NCBI GenBank assembly: GCA_016192455.1
Contig: JACPUC010000001.1
Location: 242,110-306,109, forward strand
Length of the DNA: 64,000 bases
Direction of reading: 5' to 3'
DNA from: Candidatus Tectimicrobiota bacterium
GTDB taxonomy: Bacteria; JACPUC01
Positions within the stretch are counted from its first letter, which is position 1; each line of letters begins with the position of its first letter. Below the pieces are notes generated by a model that had not been told where the DNA came from, did no database searches, and saw only the letters and a program-made list of their open reading frames with translations. Positions 26,374-34,544 of this stretch are shown piece after piece. The position numbers were made by a program, and so were the translations under genes.

Positions 26374-27867
26374 TCAGCCGGTCAGGGACACCGCCTGCGA
26401 TTGCCTGCCTGCCGCCGCGGGGAGCGGCAGCGACGCGGCGATGCGCTGCACGGCGAGGCTTGCCGGGCAGAGGGGCGAGGCGCTGACGACCGGGCGCAGC
26501 TCGCGCGAGGACTTCACCACCGCCAGATCGTTGGGAATGGAGCCGAGGTGGATGATCGCCAGCCCCGCCATGCGGGAGCAGACCTGCCGGAGGTTCTCCG
26601 CCACCTGATCGGCGTTGGCGTTCCGGCTCATGTTGATGACGCTGAACACCTGGAGCTGGGCGAGGGCGCGGCGGAGGGTCTGCGTGTAGCGGCTGTCGAT
26701 GTGGGCCAGCTCGCGGAGGAGGCCGGTCACCGGCGCCGCGGCGCCGTTCGCCCGCAAGAGCAGGGCGCGCAGCGAGGGCGCCACCCGCGGCGGCGGCGGG
26801 GTCTCCCGCAGGGCGCGCTGGATGCAGCGCAGGGCGCAGACCTTCAAGAAGTGGTAGGCATCAAGGATGCTGGCGGGTTCCGTTGAGGTGACCACGACGC
26901 CGAGGTTGGCGGCCAGGAAGAAATCGATGACCTGGTAGCTTGTGTCGCCGCCGAGATCGAGGATGATGAGGTCCGTGGGAAGCCGCCGGATGCCCTCGAG
27001 AAGGCGCTGTCGGGCGTGGAAGGGCATGCTGGCATTGCCGAGCTTCTCACTGCAGCCGGCCAGGAGCTGGACGCCGGCATAGGGTGTCGCCTCGAGGGCC
27101 TCGGCAAGGCGCCCCGCCACCTTCACCCCGTCCGCGCGCGCCGCCTCGCCGCTGAGATCGCCCTGGTCGAGACCGGCGAGGCTGTCGTGGAGGGTCGTGC
27201 GAGGCTGTTGCATCCCCAGGAGAATGTGCATGTTCGCGCTGCCCAGATCGGCATCCACGAGGACAACCCGCTGGCCGCTGCGTGCCAGGGTGATCGCCAG
27301 GTTCAGGGCGACCATGCTCTTGCCGGTGCCCCCCTTGGCCCCGCCAATCGCGAGCAGGGTGGGGTCGCTCTTTTCCGAGATGGTGGCGGCCTGGAGCGGC
27401 TGCCGCGGCGGAGCGCCGGAGCTGCGTGGAGCGGCGGACACCCCCCGCGCGCCCTCGAGCGGCCGAGGCGCGGCGGCCGGCGCGGCAACAATTTCCGCTT
27501 CGACCGGCAGGTCTTGCTTGCCGGGCGGCAGCGACGGCGCCGGGCCCGGGTTCTCCCGGCGGTCCTGCCGGGGTTTCCTGGGGAGGGGGGTGGCGGCGCA
27601 GGATCGGCGCAGCTCAAGGTAGGCTTCCGTGAGCTTCAAGAACTGCTGCCGCCGCAGCGTCCGAAAGGGCTCCGGCAGCTCGCGGATGACCTCCGGATGG
27701 TACTGGAACGCCTGGCGCTTGAAGAACTTGCGAACTTCGGCGGCATCCAGGGAGGCGAGGCGCGCGGGCGCCTCCTCCGGCATGCAGCCGAAGAGCGCCT
27801 GGCAGTGCCCGAGGAGCGCTGCCGAGGGTGCAAGCGGCGTCTCCGCCGTCTCCGCCATCTCCGTCAT
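26374..27867 (-). CDS. MinD/ParA-family ATPase with N-terminal J-like region
   Basis: A 497-residue protein. Residues about 42-88 resemble a J-domain (FKRQAFQYHPEVIRELPEPF, then FLKLTEAYLELRR), with HPE in place of the canonical HPD. A proline- and alanine-rich linker follows (about 92-165). The C-terminal part is a deviant Walker ATPase: KGGTGKS at residues 178-184, VDADLGSANMHILLG for the second motif and DLIILDLGGD for Walker B. Such ATPases place flagella, chemoreceptors or other machines. The ATG at 27867 has GGAGGAG 6 bases upstream. No partner gene adjoins. Confidence 0.85.
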   Translation of the reverse strand: MTEMAETAETPLAPSAALLGHCQALFGCMPEEAPARLASLDAAEVRKFFKRQAFQYHPEVIRELPEPFRTLRRQQFLKLTEAYLELRRSCAATPLPRKPRQDRRENPGPAPSLPPGKQDLPVEAEIVAAPAAAPRPLEGARGVSAAPRSSGAPPRQPLQAATISEKSDPTLLAIGGAKGGTGKSMVALNLAITLARSGQRVVLVDADLGSANMHILLGMQQPRTTLHDSLAGLDQGDLSGEAARADGVKVAGRLAEALEATPYAGVQLLAGCSEKLGNASMPFHARQRLLEGIRRLPTDLIILDLGGDTSYQVIDFFLAANLGVVVTSTEPASILDAYHFLKVCALRCIQRALRETPPPPRVAPSLRALLLRANGAAAPVTGLLRELAHIDSRYTQTLRRALAQLQVFSVINMSRNANADQVAENLRQVCSRMAGLAIIHLGSIPNDLAVVKSSRELRPVVSASPLCPASLAVQRIAASLPLPAAAGRQSQAVSLTG

Positions 27868-28048
27868 GGCCGCTCCTCCTTCGCACGGTAGTGGTTCCGT
27901 CCTCATTTCTGCAAAGAGCAATGGTCATGCCACGCCGTCCCCGAAGACGGACCGGCTCGAGGCCGCGGGCGCCCCACCCCTCCTGCCTCGAAAATAAGCG
28001 TCTACGTGGTTGATTCCACGCAATGATGGGGTGAACGTTCGTGCGGCC

Positions 28049-28239
28049 GGTGTCCTTCACCTCCGCGCTCTCTGCGCCTCTGCGGTTCAATTGAGCGCAC
28101 CGCGGAGACGAGAGAACGCGGAGAAGGTAGGGGAAGGAACCACAGATGGACGCGGGTTCACAAAAATATCAGTGTCCATCCGTGTTCATCAGTGGTTCCT
28201 TGCATGCCGATGTAGGGGCGGTTCGCGAACCGCCCCTAC
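28049..28239. repeat. Composite intergenic repeat C-B-D, copy 2
   Basis: Inverted version of the unit at 17928-18098. Family C hairpin (about 28049-28120), family B hairpin (about 28136-28200) ending AGTGGTTCCTTGCATG, then the perfect family D palindrome at 28212-28239. It fills most of the gap between 27868 and 28300, where I see no gene. Confidence 0.8.
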
Positions 28240-28332
28240 AGTCGATGGGATGGAAGACCGCTTCGAAGGAAGTGTCCGCTAATTTTCATGACCTTGCGGG
28301 TGGGCCGAGGGCCCATGGGGAACTGCCGCTCG

Positions 28333-28362
28333 TTGACAGCCTTGGAAGCTCTGCCCTACAAT
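28333..28362 (+). promoter_or_regulatory. Promoter upstream of the membrane-protein gene
   Basis: TTGACA (28333-28338), 18-base spacer, TACAAT (28357-28362). The implied leader to the ATG at 28618 is about 250 bases and holds no convincing gene. Confidence 0.6.
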
Positions 28363-28617
28363 CAACTTCGCGCTGCCATGGCGGGCGCTGCCTCGCGGAG
28401 GAGGTGGGGGAACCCTCGTCGGCCGCGCGCCGGGCGGCTGTCGCCCAGCGAGGTGCCGTGCCGCCCCCGGCCGCCGGTTGCTCCCTCAGGCGCCGCACCA
28501 CTCGCCCGCCACCGCCGACGGTGGCGCGCGGTTCCTGCCCCGCACTGTGGCACGTCATCTCTTGCCCGAGCCCGGGTCCCGCCCGATCTTCCCATCCTGG
28601 CGCGAGGTCTTCGGAGC

Positions 28618-29424
28618 ATGCTGCGACCTTACGGCGTCATCGGCTTCCTCGTCATGGCGGCCTCCGAAGCGCTGATGTTCCTTCACGTTGAGCCGGTGGC
28701 CACCTTCCACACCACGATCGCCTGGTGGGGTTATATCCTGTTCATCGACAGCCTGGTGGCGCGGCGCGCGGGGGACTCCCTCCTGACCCGGCGGCGGCGC
28801 GACTTCGTCCTCATGGCGGCGCTCTCCGTCGTCTTCTGGCTCGTCTTCGAGTGGTACAACCTGTACCTGGAGAACTGGGTCTACGCCGGCCTACCGCCGC
28901 AGGCGTGGCTGCGCTGGCTGGGGTACGTGGCGGCCTTCGCCACCATCACGCCGGCTCTCCTGGAGACCGGCGAGCTCCTCGCCACCTTCGGCCCCTTCCA
29001 ACGCCTGCGCGTGCGGCGGCGTCCCCTGTCGCGGGCAACGCTGCGCTGGTCCATGGCGGCGGGCCTCGTCATGGTGGGCTCCCCGGCGCTCTGGCCGAGC
29101 CCCTACCTCTTCGCCCCGGTATGGGTGGGATTCATCTTCCTACTTGACCCTCTCGTCTACTGGATGGGAGGGCGCTCCCTCTGGCGCGACCTCGAGGAGG
29201 GATCGCTGCGCCACGCGGCGGCGCTCTTCGCGGGCGGGCTCTGGTGCGGATTCCTGTGGGAGTTCTGGAACTACTGGGCCCATGCAAAGTGGATGTACAT
29301 CGTGCCGATCATGCAGGGTACGAAGATCTTCGAGATGCCCCTCCTGGGATACCTGGGGTTCATGCCGTTTGCCCTCGAGTGCTTCGTGATGTTCTACTGG
29401 GCCAAGGCCATGCTGCGGTTCTAG
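28618..29424 (+). CDS. Integral membrane protein, unknown function
   Basis: A 268-residue inner-membrane protein with about seven hydrophobic segments, rich in tryptophan and tyrosine (VFWLVFEWYNLYLENWVY, LWCGFLWEFWNYWAHAKW). Two WEFWNYW/FEWYNLY-like segments may be an internal repeat. I do not recognise the family. The ATG at 28618 begins just before the first membrane span. It is 97 bases upstream of the MFS gene on the same strand and may be co-transcribed. Confidence 0.7.
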   Translation: MLRPYGVIGFLVMAASEALMFLHVEPVATFHTTIAWWGYILFIDSLVARRAGDSLLTRRRRDFVLMAALSVVFWLVFEWYNLYLENWVYAGLPPQAWLRWLGYVAAFATITPALLETGELLATFGPFQRLRVRRRPLSRATLRWSMAAGLVMVGSPALWPSPYLFAPVWVGFIFLLDPLVYWMGGRSLWRDLEEGSLRHAAALFAGGLWCGFLWEFWNYWAHAKWMYIVPIMQGTKIFEMPLLGYLGFMPFALECFVMFYWAKAMLRF

Positions 29425-29521
29425 GCGCGACGGCCCGCGCCGCCGCTTCAGCGACTCCGTCGCGGCTCGCCGCCGCGCGCTCTGCTTCCTCTCTTGAAAA
29501 GGCGTCCCGAGGAAACGCGCC

Positions 29522-30829
29522 ATGTTCTATGGCTGGGTCATCGTCGGCGTGGCGTTCCTCACCATCATGTCCTCGATGGGCATGTGGTTCACCTTCTCGG
29601 TCTTCTACGTCGAGATCCTGAAGGAGTTCGGCTGGACGCGCGCCGCCACCGCCGGGGTTTTCCTGATCTACGGCACGGTGCATGGGCTGAGCTCGCCGCT
29701 CGTCGGCCTGGCGGTGCGGCGCTGGGGGGCGCGCTCCGTCATCGTGGCGGGGGGCCTCATCATGTTCGCGGGCCTCGCCCTGAGCAGCCGCACCAGCTCC
29801 GTCTGGCAGCTCTTCCTCTTCCTCGGCTGCATCGTGGCGGCTGGGGGCGCCGCCATGGGCTACCCCCCCAACAGCGCCATCATCGCCAACTGGTTCGAGC
29901 GGCGGCGCGGCCTCGCCATGGGGATCACCTTCGCCGGCAACGGCAGCGGTCTCTTCTTCTTCCCGAAGCTCTCGCAAGTCCTCATCGACGCCGTCGGCTG
30001 GCGCACGGCCTACCTCTACCTGGGACTCCTCGTGCTCCTCCTGGTGCTGCCGATGAACCTTCTCTTCAGTCGCTTCCGGCCGGAGGAGAAGGGCCTCACG
30101 CCGGACGGCCTGCCGCCGGCACCGCGCGCGGCCCGCGGCGCGCCGCCCGCTGCCGCCGCGCCGAAGCCCGTGGTGGAGTGGACGCTGCGGCGGGCGTTCC
30201 GCTCCCTGCCCTTCTGGATGATCAATGCCTCCTACGCGCTGACGGCGGTCTGCCTGCAGATCGTCATGATGCACCAGTTCGCCTTCCTCACCGACCTCGG
30301 CGTGATGCGCAGCCTTGCCGCGGCCCTCATCAGCGCCGTCGGCATCGCCAGCATCGCCGGGCAGCTCCTCGGCGGGAGCATCTGCGACCGCTCCGGCAGC
30401 GAGGTGGCCTTCGGCGTGCACGCCGGCTTCCTCATCCTCGGCCTGCTCGTGCTCATGCTCATCGGCCAGGCGGGGCTCATAAACGGCGTCTACCTCTACC
30501 CCCTCCTCTGGGGGCTGGGGGCGGGCGGCGCCGGCATGATCGTCGTGGTGGCCTCCGCCGAGATCTTCCACGGTCCGAACTTCGCCGCCGTGGCCGGCTA
30601 CCACTCCCTGGCCTGGGGCATCGGCGGCGGCATCGGGCCGATCTTCGCCGGCTGGATCTACGACCTCACCCGCAGCTACCAGAGCGCCTTCCTGGCCGCC
30701 GTGCTCCTTGCGCTCGCCGGCACGGCGGCGGTCTGGCTGGCAGCTCCCCGCAGCTATCGGCAGGCCCGCACCTTGGCTGCCGGGTCCCAAGCGGTGACGC
30801 AGGCGCCTGCCGCTGAGAAGGCGGGGTGA
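29522..30829 (+). CDS. MFS transporter
   Basis: A 435-residue, twelve-span major facilitator of the monocarboxylate / oxalate-formate antiporter type. The first loop-2 motif is seen as GLAVRRWGARSVIVAGG, and NSAIIANWFERRRGLAMGIT is typical of this branch. A cytoplasmic loop rich in alanine and proline separates the halves near residue 205. The ATG at 29522 starts at the first span (MFYGWVIVGVAF). Substrate probably a carboxylate. Confidence 0.9.
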   Translation: MFYGWVIVGVAFLTIMSSMGMWFTFSVFYVEILKEFGWTRAATAGVFLIYGTVHGLSSPLVGLAVRRWGARSVIVAGGLIMFAGLALSSRTSSVWQLFLFLGCIVAAGGAAMGYPPNSAIIANWFERRRGLAMGITFAGNGSGLFFFPKLSQVLIDAVGWRTAYLYLGLLVLLLVLPMNLLFSRFRPEEKGLTPDGLPPAPRAARGAPPAAAAPKPVVEWTLRRAFRSLPFWMINASYALTAVCLQIVMMHQFAFLTDLGVMRSLAAALISAVGIASIAGQLLGGSICDRSGSEVAFGVHAGFLILGLLVLMLIGQAGLINGVYLYPLLWGLGAGGAGMIVVVASAEIFHGPNFAAVAGYHSLAWGIGGGIGPIFAGWIYDLTRSYQSAFLAAVLLALAGTAAVWLAAPRSYRQARTLAAGSQAVTQAPAAEKAG

Positions 30830-30905
30830 GCGTCGGCCCGGGCGCAACGCCCGCGCAGCCTCCCCTGCGACCGAGGCTGGGGAAAGCAGGGAGCGAACAA
30901 CCCTT

Positions 30906-32135
30906 CTACTTGCTTGGTTTCCCCTTCGGCCAGTACTGCTCGATATCCTTGAGGACGTAAATGATGCTGTTGCGCACCTTGCCCTGCGGCGTCCGCACGG
31001 CTTTGAGCACGTACATGTTCGAGGTGGCGTTTTGATACTCATCGAATCGCCAAGGACCCCGGACGCTGTCGTCGAACTTGACGTTGCGGAGCGCCTTCAG
31101 GAAGGCAGGTTTATCTTCGGCGTTGCCGCCGATGGCCTGGAGTGCCGCCAGGATAACCTTTGCCGACAGGTAGCCCTGGGCGGCGAAACCGTTTGGTTCC
31201 ATGCTATAGGTTTCCTGGTATGCTTTGACGAACTGCTTGTTCTTCGGCGAATCAAACGCCAATGAGTAGTTGTAAACGCTGATGGTGCCCTCTGCCGCGT
31301 CCGGGACCTGGTCGAGAATCTCGTCCAGGGTGATGCTGCCAAATCCCAGCAAGGGTAATTTCCCCTTCAAACCGAACTCCTGGTACTGATTCAGCAACTG
31401 GATTGCGGCTTTGCCGGCCCACAGGGCCCACACGGCGTCGGGATTCTGCTCCTTGATTTGTACCAGGTAGGGAGCCATGTCGGGAGTCCCCAAGGGGGCG
31501 AAGATCTGCTTGATGACCGTGCCGCCGCCTTTTTGGCAGCCGCGGGCGAAGTAGTCCGCCTCCTCATGGCCGAACACGCTGTCGAACGCGAACGTCACCA
31601 GCCTCTTGTATCCCAGGTCCTTGCAGACGTACTCAGCAAAGGGGATGGTCATCTGGCCGCTGGAGAAGGAGGTGCGAAACGCATACGGGTGGCGCTGTTC
31701 CTGGGTGATCTCGCGGGCTGCGGACTCGGTGAGCACCAACGGCACTTCCGCCCTCTTCATGTAGTCACTCACCGCCACGCCCGTGGGACTCCAGATGATG
31801 CCCATGATCGCGTGCACGCGATCTTTTTCGACGAGCTTCCGCGCCTTGGTCATCCCCACCGCCACCTTGGGCGACTGGTCGTCCTCGACGATGATCTCGA
31901 TCTTGCGCCCCGCCACCTCATAGTTGGCTTCGCTGAACGCCAGCTTCGCTCCCTGCACGCCGTGCGTCGAGTGGAAGGCGTAGATGCCCGTGAGGCCATA
32001 GAGGATGCCGATCTTAATCGGCGCTTTCTGGGCCCACGCCTGCGTAGTCAATCCGGCAATTGTTGTGAAGGTTAGCGAGCAGAGAATCCAGACTCCGAGC
32101 AGCAGTTCAATCCGCCTCTTGTTCTGTTTCATCAT
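30906..32135 (-). CDS. Branched-chain-amino-acid-type ABC substrate-binding protein
   Basis: Predicted periplasmic receptor of 409 residues with a Sec signal (LLLGVWILCSLTFTTIAGL, ending near TQAWAQ). The mature part starts KAPIKIGILYGLTGIYAF and shows KIEIIVEDDQSPKVAVGMTKA and IMGIIWSPTGVAVSDYM. The ATG at 32135 follows GGGGAGGAG. It is divergently placed to the hydantoinase B gene, and both are less GC-rich than their neighbours, which suggests arrival as one unit. Confidence 0.9.
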   Translation of the reverse strand: MMKQNKRRIELLLGVWILCSLTFTTIAGLTTQAWAQKAPIKIGILYGLTGIYAFHSTHGVQGAKLAFSEANYEVAGRKIEIIVEDDQSPKVAVGMTKARKLVEKDRVHAIMGIIWSPTGVAVSDYMKRAEVPLVLTESAAREITQEQRHPYAFRTSFSSGQMTIPFAEYVCKDLGYKRLVTFAFDSVFGHEEADYFARGCQKGGGTVIKQIFAPLGTPDMAPYLVQIKEQNPDAVWALWAGKAAIQLLNQYQEFGLKGKLPLLGFGSITLDEILDQVPDAAEGTISVYNYSLAFDSPKNKQFVKAYQETYSMEPNGFAAQGYLSAKVILAALQAIGGNAEDKPAFLKALRNVKFDDSVRGPWRFDEYQNATSNMYVLKAVRTPQGKVRNSIIYVLKDIEQYWPKGKPSK

Positions 32136-32203
32136 GTTCTCTCCTCCCCAAGAAGAAAACGTCGTACACTTATTCATTCTAAGTGCAGGGGCGGAACAAA
32201 AAC

Positions 32204-32217
32204 TTGACATTCGTCAA
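32204..32217. promoter_or_regulatory. Palindrome between the divergent binding-protein and hydantoinase genes
   Basis: TTGACATTCGTCAA, an inverted repeat TTGAC-N4-GTCAA in the 227-base divergent spacer. Possible operator; its left half could also serve as a -35 box. Confidence 0.4.
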
Positions 32218-32362
32218 AGTATTAGAACCCAAAGTGAGCGATGCTCGTGGCAAGGGTTTTCGCCTCCCGGATTCCCGCAACGCCACTGTAGGCCGTTGTT
32301 GGGGACAACGGCTTGCTGCTACAGTAAGTAAACAGAGCGCACCTGAATGGAGGCACACGGCT

Positions 32363-34144
32363 ATGGCCACCCGTGGTGTCAATCCAATTACCCTGGCGAC
32401 CGTTTGGCACACCCTGCAAACAGTCTGTCGCGAGATGCGCCATGTCATGGATCGTACCGCGCAGAACTACCTCATGGCACAGTTGCACGATATCTCCGTG
32501 GGCATCTGGGACGGGCAGGGCCGCACCGTTGCCGTGCCGGTGGGCCTGCCCGTGCAGTTCTTGGGGGCCTCGTTCGCGGTGAAATCAATCTTTGAGAAGT
32601 TTAGGAACAATCTCTACCCCGGCGACGTGATCCTGACGAACGATCCCTACCACGGTGGCCACAACTGCCACCTGCCCGACTGGGGGTTCTTCCGCCCCAT
32701 CTTCTTCGATGGCGAGTTGATGTTCATCACCCTGGCGCGCGCTCACCAGGAAGATACCGGCGGCTCTTACCCAGGTGGGTACTTCCCCAATGGTTACGAC
32801 ATCCACGCCGAGGGCCTTTGCATCCCGCCGCTGAAGGTGTACGAGAAGGGTGAAGAGAAGAAAGAGTTGCTCGAACTCATCTGGAACAACGTGCGCTGGC
32901 CTCAAGGTATCCGGGTCGATAACTATTCGATGATTGCTTCGACGGCGGTGTGCGAGAAGCGGCTCGTGGCCATGCTGGAGAAATATGGCAAGGAGACCGT
33001 GAAGGCCTGTGTGGACGAGATGATTGCCCGCACCGAGCGGGCGGTCCGGAACGAGATCAGGAAGATCCCTGATGGCGTCTACTACGGCGAATCGGCCACC
33101 GATGATGACGGGACCGTCCTGGATGAGCCTGTCTGGGTTCGCTTGGAGGTGATCATCAAGGGTGACCGCTTGACGCTGGACTTCTCGAAGAGCGACAAGC
33201 AACGCAAGGGGTTCATCAATCAAATTTACGCCGCCGCTTTCGGACAAGCGATCGGAGCCGCCCTCCTGGTGCTCGATCCGACGCTGGCCGACTACCACAA
33301 CGAAGGGACCATGCGGCCCATCACGATGATCGCGCCGAAAGGCTCGGTGGTGAACTGCGAATACCCGGCCACCGTCGGCGCCTCGCCGGTCAACGTCGGC
33401 CACCAGGTGATGCAGTCGGTGATGATGGCACTCTCCCAGGCAGTCCCCGACCGTGCCCTTGCCGCCTGGGGGCCCCATCGCGGCGACTATACGTTCGGCA
33501 TTGATCCACGCAGCGGCGAGCGCTACGTGCGCACCTCATTCGACTACGACGGCAGCGCGGGCGCCGTGTGGGGTTACGATGGCTACCAGGGCGTGGCGAC
33601 CATCTCGGCCTTGGGCGCGGTGACGCGGGGCAATATCGAGGAGATGGAAATCCGCATCCCGTTCTTCATGCACAAGCTGGAATTAGCCACCGACCTCCAT
33701 GGCGCGGGACGCTGGCGGGGCGGGCCCGGCGTGTACTGGGAGGCGCAGAACCAAGGCAGCGATGCGGGCATGGCCACCGGCAGCTCCGATGGTGATGAGA
33801 CGTTCGGGCCGGGAGCGCAGGGGGGTGAAGCGTGCCCGCCGTCGCGGACGTACATCCAGCGCGGTACGAAACGCATTCGCGTCAAGCCTCATCGCCTCGT
33901 CCAGGTCAAGCACAAGGATGTCGTCATCAAGATCAGCAGCGGCGGCGCCGGGGTGGGCAACCCGGCAGAACGCGATCCGCAGTTGGTGGCCAAGGACGTG
34001 CGCAACGAAATTATCTCGCGCAAGGCGGCCCGCAACGTCTACAAAGTGGTGCTGGATGCCAAAACCTCCGCCGTGGATGTTGCCGCCACGGAAAGACTCC
34101 GCTCGCGCCATGCAGCGCGCCGGAAGGAGCGCCCCGTCCGCTGA
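32363..34144 (+). CDS. Hydantoinase B / oxoprolinase family protein
   Basis: A 593-residue protein of the HyuB (N-methylhydantoinase / acetone carboxylase alpha-like) family. Typical elements are HVMDRTAQNYLMAQLHD, FEKFRNNLYPGDVILTNDPY, the HNCHLPDWGFF segment, and GAGRWRGGPGVYWEA near the end. HyuB normally works with HyuA, which supplies the ATP-using half, but no hyuA lies on either side. The ATG at 32363 has GGAGG 9 bases upstream. Substrate unknown. Confidence 0.9.
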   Translation: MATRGVNPITLATVWHTLQTVCREMRHVMDRTAQNYLMAQLHDISVGIWDGQGRTVAVPVGLPVQFLGASFAVKSIFEKFRNNLYPGDVILTNDPYHGGHNCHLPDWGFFRPIFFDGELMFITLARAHQEDTGGSYPGGYFPNGYDIHAEGLCIPPLKVYEKGEEKKELLELIWNNVRWPQGIRVDNYSMIASTAVCEKRLVAMLEKYGKETVKACVDEMIARTERAVRNEIRKIPDGVYYGESATDDDGTVLDEPVWVRLEVIIKGDRLTLDFSKSDKQRKGFINQIYAAAFGQAIGAALLVLDPTLADYHNEGTMRPITMIAPKGSVVNCEYPATVGASPVNVGHQVMQSVMMALSQAVPDRALAAWGPHRGDYTFGIDPRSGERYVRTSFDYDGSAGAVWGYDGYQGVATISALGAVTRGNIEEMEIRIPFFMHKLELATDLHGAGRWRGGPGVYWEAQNQGSDAGMATGSSDGDETFGPGAQGGEACPPSRTYIQRGTKRIRVKPHRLVQVKHKDVVIKISSGGAGVGNPAERDPQLVAKDVRNEIISRKAARNVYKVVLDAKTSAVDVAATERLRSRHAARRKERPVR

Positions 34145-34544
34145 GCTCTCGGCGCACCGTGCGGCGTAGCTGACGCAGGTATGGCCGGCGGGCGGTCCCG
34201 ACAGCTCCCCAGGCTACGCCGCGCCCGCGCCGTGACGGCTGACGGTGCGGCCGGCTGGGCTGAAAACGTTTGACGAACAAATGGCTTCCTGCTACAGGGA
34301 AACGAGGGATCGAGCCGCGCTCTCCTGTACTCCTTCGCAGGAAGATTGAGGAGGTCAACGCCAGCGGCATGGCCCGCTGCTCGGAGCTCCGCCGATAGCC
34401 CCAGCGGTACGCCACGCACGACACCAACAATGTGACCTGCTATCCGGACATCCTCCACCTCCCCGCCGAGCCGTGCCGCTCCCAACCTGGCGCCTGGGCA
34501 CTTCAGCGATGCGGTCCTCCTCTTTCACCTCGACCCACACCCCG
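34145..34544. other. 400-base gap upstream of recG
   Basis: No convincing gene. The minus strand keeps partly open frames (for example WVEVKEEDRIAEVPRRQVG around 34490-34540, then GEVEDVRIAGHIVGVVRG in a shifted frame), which could be a decayed gene that I cannot name. Confidence 0.35.
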
